A DNA stretch of 64,000 nucleotides from contig JADGPW010000109.1 of assembly GCA_017882265.1 (NCBI GenBank), positions 1 to 64,000 on the forward strand, written 5' to 3'. The notes beneath the pieces are model-generated. The model was not told the DNA's origin, searched no databases, and saw only the letters and a program-made list of their open reading frames with translations. How positions within the stretch are numbered: the first letter of the stretch is position 1; every line of letters begins with the position of its first letter. This DNA is from Chitinophagaceae bacterium. Lineage in GTDB: Bacteria; Bacteroidota; Bacteroidia; Chitinophagales; Chitinophagaceae. Made by a program: the position numbers and the translations under genes. This document shows positions 34,179 to 41,717 of the stretch, piece by piece.

Positions 34179-34631
34179 ATGCGTGCAGTAATTCAACGGG
34201 TTTCAAAAGCCTGTGTAACAATTGAGGGAAAAATTCATTCACAGATCGGGAATGGGCTGCTTGTGTTATTAGGTATTGAGGATGCAGATACAAATGAGGA
34301 TATTGAATGGCTTTGCACCAAAATCGTTAACCTCCGCATTTTTGATGATGCTGCGGGGGTGATGAATGAATCAGTAATAGATAAAAATGGGGAGATACTG
34401 CTCGTCAGCCAGTTTACTCTACATGCTTCAACAAAAAAAGGTAATCGACCTTCTTATAGTAAAGCCAGTAAACCTGGGATCGCCATTCCGGTATATGAAA
34501 AAGTCATTCGGCAACTGTCATCTGACATGGGAAAACAAATCAAAACCGGAATATTCGGCGCCGATATGAAAGTGGAGTTATTAAATGACGGCCCTGTAAC
34601 CATCGTAATTGATACGAAGAAAAAAGAATAA
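34179..34631 (+). CDS. dtd: D-aminoacyl-tRNA deacylase
   Basis: 150 residues with the DTD signatures Ser77-Gln-Phe-Thr-Leu81 (SQFTL) and the later NDGPVT (Gly-cisPro) motif, together with the conserved MRAVIQRVSKA start. It removes D-amino acids (and glycine mischarged on tRNA-Ala) from tRNAs, a chirality-proofreading step. Length is normal. Divergent from arfB; both are translation-quality genes. Confidence 0.95.
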   Translation: MRAVIQRVSKACVTIEGKIHSQIGNGLLVLLGIEDADTNEDIEWLCTKIVNLRIFDDAAGVMNESVIDKNGEILLVSQFTLHASTKKGNRPSYSKASKPGIAIPVYEKVIRQLSSDMGKQIKTGIFGADMKVELLNDGPVTIVIDTKKKE

Positions 34632-34635
34632 TCAA

Positions 34636-34676
34636 ATTGCCTTTTGCCATTTGCCTATTGTCTATTGCCTATTGCA
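34636..34676. repeat. heptamer array between convergent genes
   Basis: Units ATTGCCT, TTTGCCA, TTTGCCT, ATTGTCT, ATTGCCT and ATTGCA. It begins 5 bp after the dtd stop and contains the stop codon of the gene at 34669. Confidence 0.7.
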
Positions 34677-35010
34677 GCCCAATCTTCTCCGTATAAATCT
34701 TTCCATCACTCAACCCTACCATCAGGAAGTATAGCTTTTCGCTGATGGGAATGCTGAATGTATAAGAACTGGCATTGATCTCTTTTTGTTCCACTACCCG
34801 GTTCCCACTGGTAGTCCATAACATGATATGGTTAATTTCTTTGGTGCTTTTAATGGTAACCTGCTTACCTGAAGTAAACACTTTATAAGGCCTGCTTTCT
34901 CTTTTTGATAGCTGGTCGCCGGGATTGCTGACGGGTTGCCCTTTGGCAACAAAGAATAAACAGGAAAGCAGCAGAACAGCCAGCACCCGTCGGGTAGATG
35001 AAAACATCAT
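34669..35010 (-). CDS. small secreted protein resembling a T9SS C-terminal sorting domain
   Basis: 113 residues from the ATG at 35010; upstream in-frame sequence overlaps the divergent gene and does not look coding. A signal peptide (RRVLAVLLLSCLFFVAKGQ) is followed by a short linker and a roughly 75-residue domain (VTIKSTKEINHIMLWTTSGNRVVEQKEINASSYTFSIPISEKLYFLMVGLSDGKIYTEKIGL). The latter resembles the beta-rich tail that directs proteins to the type IX secretion system, but no cargo domain precedes it. The stop codon lies in a heptamer array. Confidence 0.55.
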   Translation of the reverse strand: MMFSSTRRVLAVLLLSCLFFVAKGQPVSNPGDQLSKRESRPYKVFTSGKQVTIKSTKEINHIMLWTTSGNRVVEQKEINASSYTFSIPISEKLYFLMVGLSDGKIYTEKIGLQ

Positions 35011-35152
35011 AGAATACAATAATTTTTTAGAGGAATTGGTTATTACGGTCTTCAAAGGGCAGGGGGTACAGGATGCCGCTTTCGGAACATGCGGGGCGTC
35101 TTTAACGACAGGAATCATGGTATATTGCAACAGGTATTCAAAAATTTTTGTT

Positions 35153-35500
35153 ATGACGATCCAGCAGGCACAACAACAGGTAGACGGATGGATAAAAACG
35201 GTGGGTGTCCGTTATTTCAGCGAACTGACCAATCTCGCCATCCTCACCGAAGAAGTGGGAGAATTAGCCCGCATCATGGCCCGGAAATATGGTGACCAGA
35301 GTTTTAAAGAAAGCGATACCGATAAAATTATGGCCGATGAGATGGCGGATATATTATGGGTATTGTTATGCCTGGCCAACCAGACCGGGGTGGATCTGAC
35401 GGAAGCACTAGAAAAGAATTTTGAGAAGAAAACGATTAGAGATGCGGATAGGCACCAGCAAAATGAGAAGTTAAAACCCCCAACCCCTAAAGGGGAGTAA
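35153..35500 (+). CDS. MazG-like nucleotide pyrophosphohydrolase
   Basis: 115 residues from the ATG at 35153. The MazG-type motif is visible as EEVGELARIMARKYGDQ...KIMADEMADILWVLLCLANQTGVDL, with the E-x-G-E and E-x2-D metal ligands. It hydrolyses non-canonical or excess NTPs to NMP and PPi. The last eight residues (KPPTPKGE) are encoded by a dispersed repeat shared with the nuoD-nuoH gap, so the original C-terminus was probably slightly different. Confidence 0.85.
   Translation: MTIQQAQQQVDGWIKTVGVRYFSELTNLAILTEEVGELARIMARKYGDQSFKESDTDKIMADEMADILWVLLCLANQTGVDLTEALEKNFEKKTIRDADRHQQNEKLKPPTPKGE
35477..35498. repeat. dispersed 22-bp repeat (copy a)
   Basis: Contains CCCCTAAAGGGGAGT preceded by CCCCCAA. 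One mismatch from the copy at 58041-58062. Here it forms the 3' end of the MazG-like reading frame. Confidence 0.7.
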
Positions 35501-35636
35501 ATATTGAAAACTATAGTTTTAATAAATAAAACAAAGATTAAATGACCGATACACCTTAACATATGAAAGAACTACAGCAAAAACTCTGAATGACAAGAAA
35601 AACCAGAACAAACACTCTTTCAGTTCATCACCGATA

Positions 35637-35792
35637 ATGATGTTATTGATTGTAGAAACTCAGGTAGCATTGCAAATAGAGGATATTAAGGCGTTGATAG
35701 CATTACCGAAATTAGATTGGGCTTATATCAGGCAATGGATAATTGCTCTTAAATTGAATACCTTTAACCTGTTAAATGACAGACACTCCTAA
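35637..35792 (+). pseudogene. possible gene remnant, 51 codons
   Basis: A short frame reads MMLLIVETQVALQIEDIKALIALP and KLDWAYIRQWIIALKL. Amphipathic helices of this kind look like the end of a longer protein, and no credible start or N-terminal part is found upstream; a tiny frame MKELQQKL ends just before at 35587. Its stop overlaps the start of the next gene by 17 bp, as in coupled gene pairs. A real small protein cannot be excluded. Confidence 0.35.
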
Positions 35793-35970
35793 GCATATTA
35801 AAGAAGCCCAGCTAAAAATCTGGCTTTCCAAAACACCCGGGGAAAGGCTCTATCAGTTTATAATGGATAATGATGCCATGTATAAGGCCCTTCGTGAGTT
35901 TAAGATCAAAAACGGGCTTCCACTTGGAAGCCTTGACCCGGTGGGAGAATATCTAAATAAAAAGAAATAG
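35776..35970 (+). CDS. hypothetical small protein
   Basis: 64 residues, helical and charged: MTDTPKHIKEAQLKIWLSKT then PGERLYQFIMDNDAMYKALREFKIKNGLPLGSLDPVGEYLNKKK. It overlaps the upstream remnant frame by 17 bp, suggesting it was the second gene of a two-gene unit, possibly of toxin-antitoxin type; that is a guess from layout only. No promoter is obvious. Confidence 0.5.
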   Translation: MTDTPKHIKEAQLKIWLSKTPGERLYQFIMDNDAMYKALREFKIKNGLPLGSLDPVGEYLNKKK

Positions 35971-36030
35971 CAAAATGATGCCAGCTAAGGTAGTGCTCAA
36001 ATTTAAAATTTATTAGATCGAAGCCTCTTA

Positions 36031-36060
36031 CACAGCCTACGGTTTAAACCGTGGGCTGTG
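36031..36060. repeat. 30-bp palindrome centred on GGTTTAAACC
   Basis: CACAGCCTACGGTTT is followed directly by AAACCGTGGGCTGTG; 14 of 15 pairs are Watson-Crick and one is T-G. It lies 61 bp after the small gene and 119 bp before yihY. It may be a terminator-like hairpin or a dispersed palindromic repeat. Confidence 0.65.
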
Positions 36061-36178
36061 GTTCGGAAATTCAAATTTGACCACTACCCCAGTCAATTGA
36101 GCATTAATATTTCGCTCTGAAATCGTAACATATAAATAGGAAAGCCCTCTTTGGCACCCTATATGATTCAATAATATC

Positions 36179-37144
36179 ATGTCTTTAAAAAATATCTGGA
36201 AAATTACCAGGCAAACTTTCTCTAATCTGGTTGACAGTAATGTCTTGAAATTGAGCGGGGCCCTTGCTTTTTTCACTATTTTTTCATTACCCGGACTCCT
36301 CATCATTGTTATCTGGTTCAGCGACCTGTTTTATGGTCGTGCCGTAGTGGAAAGATCTGTATACCGGCAGATCGAAGGATTTATTGGGCATAATGCGGCT
36401 ATTGAGATCCAGCAAACTATCCATACAGCCATGGAAGCAACGGGGAATAACTTTGCGACCGTGGCGGGACTGATTGCGCTTATTTTTGGCGCCACCAGTG
36501 TATTTGGCGAGATCCAGGATTCTATCAACCTGATCTGGAAACTGAAAGTCAAGCACCGGAAAGGCTGGGTATGGCTAAAACTGATCGTTAACCGCCTGCT
36601 TTCCTTTTCGATGATCATTACGCTGGGTTTTATCCTGCTGGTATCGCTTCTACTGAATGGAGCTATGGATCTTTTGCTGAATAACCTGATGGAGAAATTT
36701 CCGCATTTGACAGTGATTATTGTGTATTCCCTGAACCTGCTACTCACTTTAATAATTTCCACATTCATCTTTGGCGCCATTTTCAAGGTGTTGCCGGATG
36801 CCAGGGTTAAATGGAAACATGTATGGAGAGGCGCTTTTGTTACTGCTATTTTATTCATCCTGGGTAAGTTTCTCATCAGTTATTACCTGGCGCATAGCAG
36901 CCTGAGCACAGCTTATGGCGCCGCCGGATCGCTTATTGTGATCCTGCTTTGGGTTTACTATTCATCCATGATCCTTTATTTTGGCGCCGCCTTTACCCAT
37001 GTATATGCCGCGCATAGCGGGTCCAGGATCTATCCTAATAATTATGCAGTATGGGTGCAGCAGATAGAAGTGGAATCACACAAATCCATTGATCAACAAC
37101 CGGAACATAAAACGGTGATCGAAACGCCGGATAAGAAGGAATAA
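36179..37144 (+). CDS. yihY: YihY/BrkB family inner-membrane protein
   Basis: 321 residues with about six transmembrane helices. Family features include LSGALAFFTIFSLPGLLIIVIW near the N-terminus, the FGATSVFGEIQDSINLIWKLK segment, LPDARVKWKHVWRGAFVTAILF and the ending GAAGSLIVILLWVYYSSMILYFGAAFTHVYA. The family was once called RNase BN; its true role, probably in envelope or transport, is unsettled. Hydrophilic tail of about 50 residues. Monocistronic. Confidence 0.9.
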   Translation: MSLKNIWKITRQTFSNLVDSNVLKLSGALAFFTIFSLPGLLIIVIWFSDLFYGRAVVERSVYRQIEGFIGHNAAIEIQQTIHTAMEATGNNFATVAGLIALIFGATSVFGEIQDSINLIWKLKVKHRKGWVWLKLIVNRLLSFSMIITLGFILLVSLLLNGAMDLLLNNLMEKFPHLTVIIVYSLNLLLTLIISTFIFGAIFKVLPDARVKWKHVWRGAFVTAILFILGKFLISYYLAHSSLSTAYGAAGSLIVILLWVYYSSMILYFGAAFTHVYAAHSGSRIYPNNYAVWVQQIEVESHKSIDQQPEHKTVIETPDKKE

Positions 37145-37329
37145 TGGAGGTTGTCTCAAAAGCAGATTATTTGCCGCTCCACCCTCAGGGTTCTGCGAAC
37201 AGGACTCTGAGATTACGACGGGATAAAATCATTAACTGAAAATCAATTCTTCCCGTCCTTCCCGGCTATTTTTAAAAATAGTAGTACTGAGCCAGCTTCA
37301 TTTCCCTTAGTCATATAAATCTTAGTTCT

Positions 37330-37337
37330 TACTTTTG
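37330..37337 (+). promoter_or_regulatory. TAnnTTTG promoter element of glyS (TACTTTTG)
   Basis: It ends 6 bp before the glyS ATG, so a transcript starting at the normal distance would begin at or within a few bases of the start codon. Confidence 0.45.
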
Positions 37338-37343
37338 CGCCCT

Positions 37344-38807
37344 ATGGCAAATGATTCGAACAAATTCCAGGCAATCATATCGCATTGTAAAGAGTATGGC
37401 TTTATTTTCCCCAGCAGTGAAATATATGATGGTTTGCAGGCCGTATACGATTATGGCCAGATGGGCAGCGAACTGAAAAAGAACATCAAAGACTATTGGT
37501 GGAAAAGCATGACCCAGTTGCAGGACAATATAGTAGGTATTGATGCCGCAATTTTCATGCACCCTACTGTCTGGAAAGCCAGTGGCCATATCGATAATTT
37601 CAACGACCCGATGATCGATAATAAGGACAGCAACAAACGCTACCGGGTGGATCATTTGATAGAAGGTTTTGCTGAAGAGCAATCGGCAATGGGCAATGAG
37701 CAATTGGCAAATGATGTATTGGCAACTATGGAGGTGATGCTCGCAAAAGATGATTTTGCGGGGTTAAAAAAGCTTATTGAAGACAATAATATTAAATGTG
37801 CCATCAGTGGCACCCGCAACTGGTCGGATATAAGACAGTTCAACCTGATGTTCAGCACACAAATAGGAAGTGTAGCGGGAGAAGAGGAGAATAGCATTGT
37901 GTATTTGCGCCCTGAAACGGCCCAGGGCATATTTGTCAATTTTTTGAATGTCCAGAAAACGGGCAGGATGAAGATCCCATTTGGTATTGCGCAAACAGGC
38001 AAAGCATTCAGGAATGAGATCGTGGCCAGGCAATTCATTTTCCGCATGAGGGAATTTGAACAAATGGAAATGCAGTTCTTCGTCCGCCCGGGTACCGAAG
38101 GAGAATGGTACCAGTACTGGAAAAAAACAAGATTAGAATGGCATTTAAGTTTGGGCTTTGACCCAGCTAAATTCCGTTATCACGATCACCTGAAACTGGC
38201 GCATTACGCAAAAGAAGCCTGCGATATTGAATTTGAATTTCCGATCGGGTTTAAAGAAGTGGAGGGTATTCACAGTCGCACCGATTTTGACCTCAAACAA
38301 CACCAGGAATTCAGCAAAAAGAAACTGCAGTATTTCGATAATGATATAGACCCGGTCACCGGTAAGCCCTTTGGTAATTATATTCCTTATGTCGTTGAAA
38401 CCTCGATCGGGCTTGACAGGATGTTCCTGCTGGTGATGAGTAGCGCATATGAAGAACAGGATCTCGGTACTGCTGAAAGAGCCGATAGCCGTGTGGTTTT
38501 AAAATTACCCAATCAACTTGCTCCTGTCAAACTCGCCATATTGCCGCTGGTGAAAAAAGATGGCCTGCCGGAAATTGCAAAAAAGATCATGGATGATTGC
38601 CGCTCTTCTTTCCGTTGTTTTTATGAAGAAAAAGACACTATTGGAAAGCGCTATCGCCGTATGGATGCGATCGGCACCCCATTTTGTGTAACCGTGGATC
38701 AGCAAACCAAGGAAGATAATACGGTTACGATCCGGCACAGGGATTCGATGGAGCAGGAGAGGGTAGGGATAGAAAAGATCAAAGAAATAGTTCAAGCTTC
38801 ATTGTAA
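37344..38807 (+). CDS. glyS: glycine--tRNA ligase, single-chain (alpha2) type
   Basis: 487 residues from the ATG at 37344. Class II motifs are clear: RPETAQGIF, motif 2 in GKAFRNEIVARQFIFRMREFEQMEMQFF, motif 3 in VVETSIGLDRMFL, and a C-terminal anticodon-binding domain (KLAILPLVKKDGLPEIAKKIMDD). It charges tRNA-Gly. Around residues 112-124 the sequence EEQSAMGNEQLANDV is encoded by a CAATNGG-type heptamer array (37680-37714), an insertion that looks repeat-derived. Confidence 0.95.
   Translation: MANDSNKFQAIISHCKEYGFIFPSSEIYDGLQAVYDYGQMGSELKKNIKDYWWKSMTQLQDNIVGIDAAIFMHPTVWKASGHIDNFNDPMIDNKDSNKRYRVDHLIEGFAEEQSAMGNEQLANDVLATMEVMLAKDDFAGLKKLIEDNNIKCAISGTRNWSDIRQFNLMFSTQIGSVAGEEENSIVYLRPETAQGIFVNFLNVQKTGRMKIPFGIAQTGKAFRNEIVARQFIFRMREFEQMEMQFFVRPGTEGEWYQYWKKTRLEWHLSLGFDPAKFRYHDHLKLAHYAKEACDIEFEFPIGFKEVEGIHSRTDFDLKQHQEFSKKKLQYFDNDIDPVTGKPFGNYIPYVVETSIGLDRMFLLVMSSAYEEQDLGTAERADSRVVLKLPNQLAPVKLAILPLVKKDGLPEIAKKIMDDCRSSFRCFYEEKDTIGKRYRRMDAIGTPFCVTVDQQTKEDNTVTIRHRDSMEQERVGIEKIKEIVQASL
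37680..37714. repeat. heptamer array inside glyS
   Basis: CAATCGG, CAATGGG, CAATGAG, CAATTGG and CAAATGA, in the same 7-bp register as intergenic arrays at 32079 and 34636. It is read in frame as part of the synthetase. Confidence 0.75.
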
Positions 38808-38866
38808 AGTGTCAGACATCGTGAAAGCGTCTATAACGTGTCAGACCCCCTGAAGGTGTCAGACAC
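38808..38866. repeat. three GTGTCAGAC repeats between convergent genes
   Basis: Copies at 38809, 38838 and 38856 in the 60-bp gap after glyS; the last reads GTGTCAGACAC, itself a palindrome. It resembles a REP-type element. Confidence 0.6.
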
Positions 38867-38867
38867 A

Positions 38868-39320
38868 CTACACACCAAACTGCTGCAAATGATGATCCAG
38901 GTGCTTCCAGGTGCCAATACTCCATTGATCTTTGGTCATTTTACCAAAAAAAGGATGCACTTCATTTACGATCGTTTTTTCTGAAAAGTCATTGACCATT
39001 TCCAGCAGCTGTTGTTTTTCCTCTTCAAACTTTTTGTCCGTTGTATTGATCATTACAAAAGAAGGGTCGGTAGGCAAGCTGCGTTTAAAGGGTTTTTCGT
39101 TATACAAAATGGGCTTGACCATCGGTCCAAAGATCCGGCCCATAAGTGTTCTTTTTATCTGCCGGGTGCCTACTGCCACACCGATAGGTACCTGCACATG
39201 CGCCAGCATTTGCTCTACCTTCATTTTTCCCCACAGGGCTTTTGTTTCGGGGGTTAACTTATTGATACGGTCAATGATCTCCTGTTTAACGGCAGGGTCA
39301 AATAGATTTTTTACTTCCAT
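38868..39320 (-). CDS. DUF1569 (DinB-like) protein
   Basis: 150 residues of a DinB-like four-helix type. Putative metal-site histidines are in QMLAHVQVPIGVAVG and in the C-terminal SIGTWKHLDHHLQQFGV. DinB-fold proteins include thiol-dependent transferases and hydrolases, but DUF1569 members are uncharacterised. It converges on glyS. No operon partner. Confidence 0.8.
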   Translation of the reverse strand: MEVKNLFDPAVKQEIIDRINKLTPETKALWGKMKVEQMLAHVQVPIGVAVGTRQIKRTLMGRIFGPMVKPILYNEKPFKRSLPTDPSFVMINTTDKKFEEEKQQLLEMVNDFSEKTIVNEVHPFFGKMTKDQWSIGTWKHLDHHLQQFGV

Positions 39321-39463
39321 AATGCTGGTATTTTAGTAAAAGGGTGAATATATAAATTTTAGAATTTATTTCCTCTCTTTTGATTGGGAACAAATGACAA
39401 TTACGGCTGGGTAAGCTGCATCTTTTTTTAAATAAAGAGAACATTTTCATGCCTGGCTCCTGC

Positions 39464-39496
39464 CTACCTAGTACCTAAAAAGCTCCAGAAAAGCCC
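39464..39496. repeat. 33-bp direct repeat, copy 1
   Basis: Reads CTACCTAGTACCTAAAAAG followed by CTCCAGAAAAGCCC. The second copy is at 39739-39772 with about four differences. Each copy is followed by a set of interleaved inverted repeats. Confidence 0.7.
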
Positions 39497-39531
39497 TCAT
39501 TACCAAAATTTCAACCCCACTCACCTGCCAT

Positions 39532-39631
39532 AAACCCTTCTCCCTACCCGGGCTATACCCTCTATCCAGTTAGTCCACTACACAGTGGACTTTGTGGATA
39601 GAGGTAGTGGACTAACTAGGGAGAGGGGTTT
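39532..39631. repeat. 100-bp nested/interleaved inverted repeats
   Basis: Outer arms 39532-39546 and 39617-39631 (15 bp, one wobble) enclose CTCTATCCA (39560-39568), GTTAGTCCACTAC (39569-39581), TGGATAGAG (39595-39603) and GTAGTGGACTAAC (39604-39616). The inner arms pair in the order B-C-B'-C', the topology of a pseudoknot. AGTCCACT/AGTGGACT offers an alternative hairpin. Confidence 0.75.
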
Positions 39632-39651
39632 TTGGAACAAGATGCTGTATT

Positions 39652-39710
39652 CTGGATACTGGATGCTTGCGATACTAAACTGAATAGCCGGAGTTCTATC
39701 CAGTATCCAG
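39652..39710. repeat. inverted heptamer arms CTGGATACTGGAT / ATCCAGTATCCAG
   Basis: Perfect 13-bp arms at 39652-39664 and 39698-39710, each built of 7-bp units; the right arm continues as ATCTGGC, ATCTAGT and ACCTACC into the next direct repeat. Confidence 0.7.
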
Positions 39711-39738
39711 CATCTGGCATCTAGTACCTACCTCCACC

Positions 39739-39841
39739 CTACCAAGTACCTAAAAAGTTCGAGAAAAGCCCCAGACTCCTCTCACAATCCTCCCACTGCT
39801 GTGAGAGGATAAGACATGAGTAAGACAACAGTGGGAGAAAA
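39739..39841. repeat. 33-bp direct repeat copy 2 with interleaved inverted repeats
   Basis: The direct repeat (39739-39772) is followed by TCCTCTCAC (39777-39785), CTCCCACTGCTGT (39790-39802), GTGAGAGGA (39801-39809) and ACAACAGTGGGAG. The arms again interleave as F-G-F'-G', mirroring the first set although the sequences differ. Confidence 0.7.
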
Positions 39842-39966
39842 ATGCGGATTGTTGCAAATACTGCGGATTTCGCGGACAAATTTGGAAACGGGTAATTGGC
39901 AGCCCCATATTTGTTTTAAAGGCAATGCGGGGTTCCTATTATTATGATATGAATCAGTGCGTTGCC

Positions 39967-39978
39967 TGAACTAGGTCA
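39967..39978. promoter_or_regulatory. weak FNR-like site TGAACTAGGTCA
   Basis: The right half (GTCA) fits, the left half (TGAA) deviates by one base from TGAY. It lies about 95 bp upstream of the ATG at 40068, at the spacing seen for the stronger sites. Confidence 0.25.
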
Positions 39979-40067
39979 ACTGGAATAATTGTATATGGTT
40001 CTAATTTTCAACTCTTTTTGATCCTGTCAAAATCAACCAATATTATTATTTACCGAAATAAATAAAG

Positions 40068-41717
40068 ATGTCCTCAACTGATATTACCAAACCTATTGAC
40101 CCTTTTCTGCATGCTGAAGGTACGGGTCCCAAAAGATTCCGGCGCCCTGTGTATGTTGATTTTATGCCACCGTGTAATAGTGCCTGCCCTGCGGGTGAGA
40201 ACATCCAGGCCTGGATGGCCTATGCACAGGCTGGTAATTATTTCCAGGCTTTCCAGACTTTGGTAGAAGACAATCCATTTCCAGCCATTATGGGCCGGGT
40301 TTGCGTGAAACCCTGTGAGACGGGATGCAACCGTACGCATATTGATACGACGGTAAATATTCATGCGGTAGAAAGATATATCGGTGATGAAGCTATTCGT
40401 CAAAAATGGCCCATTCAATTTGTGCTTAATCCAACAGGGAAAAGAGTTTTAGTAATTGGATCAGGACCTTCTGGTCTGTCTGCTGCTTATCATCTGACAC
40501 GTATGGGTCATACGGTGGAGGTTTTTGAAGCAGGAGCCCATCCCGGTGGTTTATTGTGGACCGGTATTCCCGATTACCGGTTGCCAAAAGATATGCTGGA
40601 CTTCGAAATAGACCGCATTGTCCGGGCAGGAGTAAAGATCCGTCTGAACTATAAAGTACAGGACGTACTTGTTGAAAAACTGGCCGGGAACTTTGATGCC
40701 GTTTATCTCGGCATCGGCGCACAACTGATACATAAAGAAGAATTTCAGCATGATGACTCTGTCTATATCACCGATGCATTTTCTTTTTTTAATGAGGCTA
40801 AGAGAAATTCATCACCTTATATAAAGAAAAAAGTGGTGGTATATGGAGGGGGTAAATTGGCTTTATACCTGGCCAGGATCATAAAACGATTTGGTTCAAC
40901 CGTCACTGTTTATTTCCCCGGTGATAAAAAATTAATGCCTGCTTATGATTATGAAACGGAAGATGCGCTGGCAGAAGGAGTAGAAGTGAAACTATTAAGA
41001 AATATCAGCGATATAAAAGAAAATAAAATTACGCTGGAGAAGACGAAAGTGGAAAAAGGAAAGGTGACCGGCACAAATGAATTCGAAACAATTGATGCAG
41101 AGGTATTGATCATAGCCAATCGACAGGAAGCTGATTCCGGATTCTTACGGGTTATCCCTGAAATGGAGATCAATGATGATGGAACCATTAAAATTGATGC
41201 GCAACGGATGACAGGATATGAAGGAATATTTGCCGGGGGTGATTTGTTGCCGGGAGAAACCAGGAGTTCCACCATCGCAATTGGCCAGGGTAAAAAAGCA
41301 GCCCGTTATATCAATAGCTTTTTATTGCAACAACCTTTTATTAAAGGAGAAAAACATCCGACCGCCGGATACCGTAAGCTGCATATGTGGTATAAAACGG
41401 ATGCGCCGCAAAAAGAACAGGACAAATTGGCTCCTGCCGAAGCGGTAAAAAGTTTTGATGAAGTAATTGCCGGGTTATCCGAACCAAAGGCCAGGTTTGA
41501 AGCGCAGCGTTGCCTGAGTTGCGGTAACTGTTTTGAATGCGATGGTTGTTTCGGGGCCTGCCCGGAAGATGCTATTATAAGATTAGGGAAAGGCAATCGT
41601 TACCAGTTCAATTATAATGCCTGCACCGGTTGCGCGGTATGTTATGAACAATGTCCCTGCCATGCTATAGAAATGATTCCAGAACCTGTTAATTCAACTA
41701 GTAATGTCCAACAATAA
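40068..41717 (+). CDS. GltD-like NAD(P)H oxidoreductase with C-terminal ferredoxin domain
   Basis: 549 residues. The N-terminal cluster region (CNSACPAGENIQAWMAYAQAG...MGRVCVKPCETGC) is that of glutamate synthase beta-type proteins. FAD site VLVIGSGPSGLSAAYHL, NAD(P) site KVVVYGGGKLALYLARI, and the second FAD motif GIFAGGDLLPG follow. Two [4Fe-4S] motifs close the protein (CLSCGNCFECDGCFGACP, CTGCAVCYEQCPCHAIE). It overlaps the PFOR gene by 14 bp. It probably passes electrons between NAD(P)H and the ferredoxin/PFOR system. Confidence 0.85.
   Translation: MSSTDITKPIDPFLHAEGTGPKRFRRPVYVDFMPPCNSACPAGENIQAWMAYAQAGNYFQAFQTLVEDNPFPAIMGRVCVKPCETGCNRTHIDTTVNIHAVERYIGDEAIRQKWPIQFVLNPTGKRVLVIGSGPSGLSAAYHLTRMGHTVEVFEAGAHPGGLLWTGIPDYRLPKDMLDFEIDRIVRAGVKIRLNYKVQDVLVEKLAGNFDAVYLGIGAQLIHKEEFQHDDSVYITDAFSFFNEAKRNSSPYIKKKVVVYGGGKLALYLARIIKRFGSTVTVYFPGDKKLMPAYDYETEDALAEGVEVKLLRNISDIKENKITLEKTKVEKGKVTGTNEFETIDAEVLIIANRQEADSGFLRVIPEMEINDDGTIKIDAQRMTGYEGIFAGGDLLPGETRSSTIAIGQGKKAARYINSFLLQQPFIKGEKHPTAGYRKLHMWYKTDAPQKEQDKLAPAEAVKSFDEVIAGLSEPKARFEAQRCLSCGNCFECDGCFGACPEDAIIRLGKGNRYQFNYNACTGCAVCYEQCPCHAIEMIPEPVNSTSNVQQ

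Larger units (their letters stand above)
39321..40067. other. 747-bp intergenic region rich in nested repeats
   Basis: No gene is apparent. It contains two 33-bp direct repeats (39464-39496 and 39739-39772), two sets of interleaved inverted repeats (39532-39631 and 39777-39841), an inverted heptamer pair (39652-39664/39698-39710) and 7-bp-periodic flanks. Its last 110 bp are probably the promoter region of the PFOR operon, with a weak FNR-like site at 39967-39978. Confidence 0.65.

Noticed and set aside
37143-37165. GGTTGTCTCAAAAGC, which resembles the end of some insertion sequences
   Set aside because: No matching inverted end, target duplication or transposase frame was found nearby; one short match is not enough.
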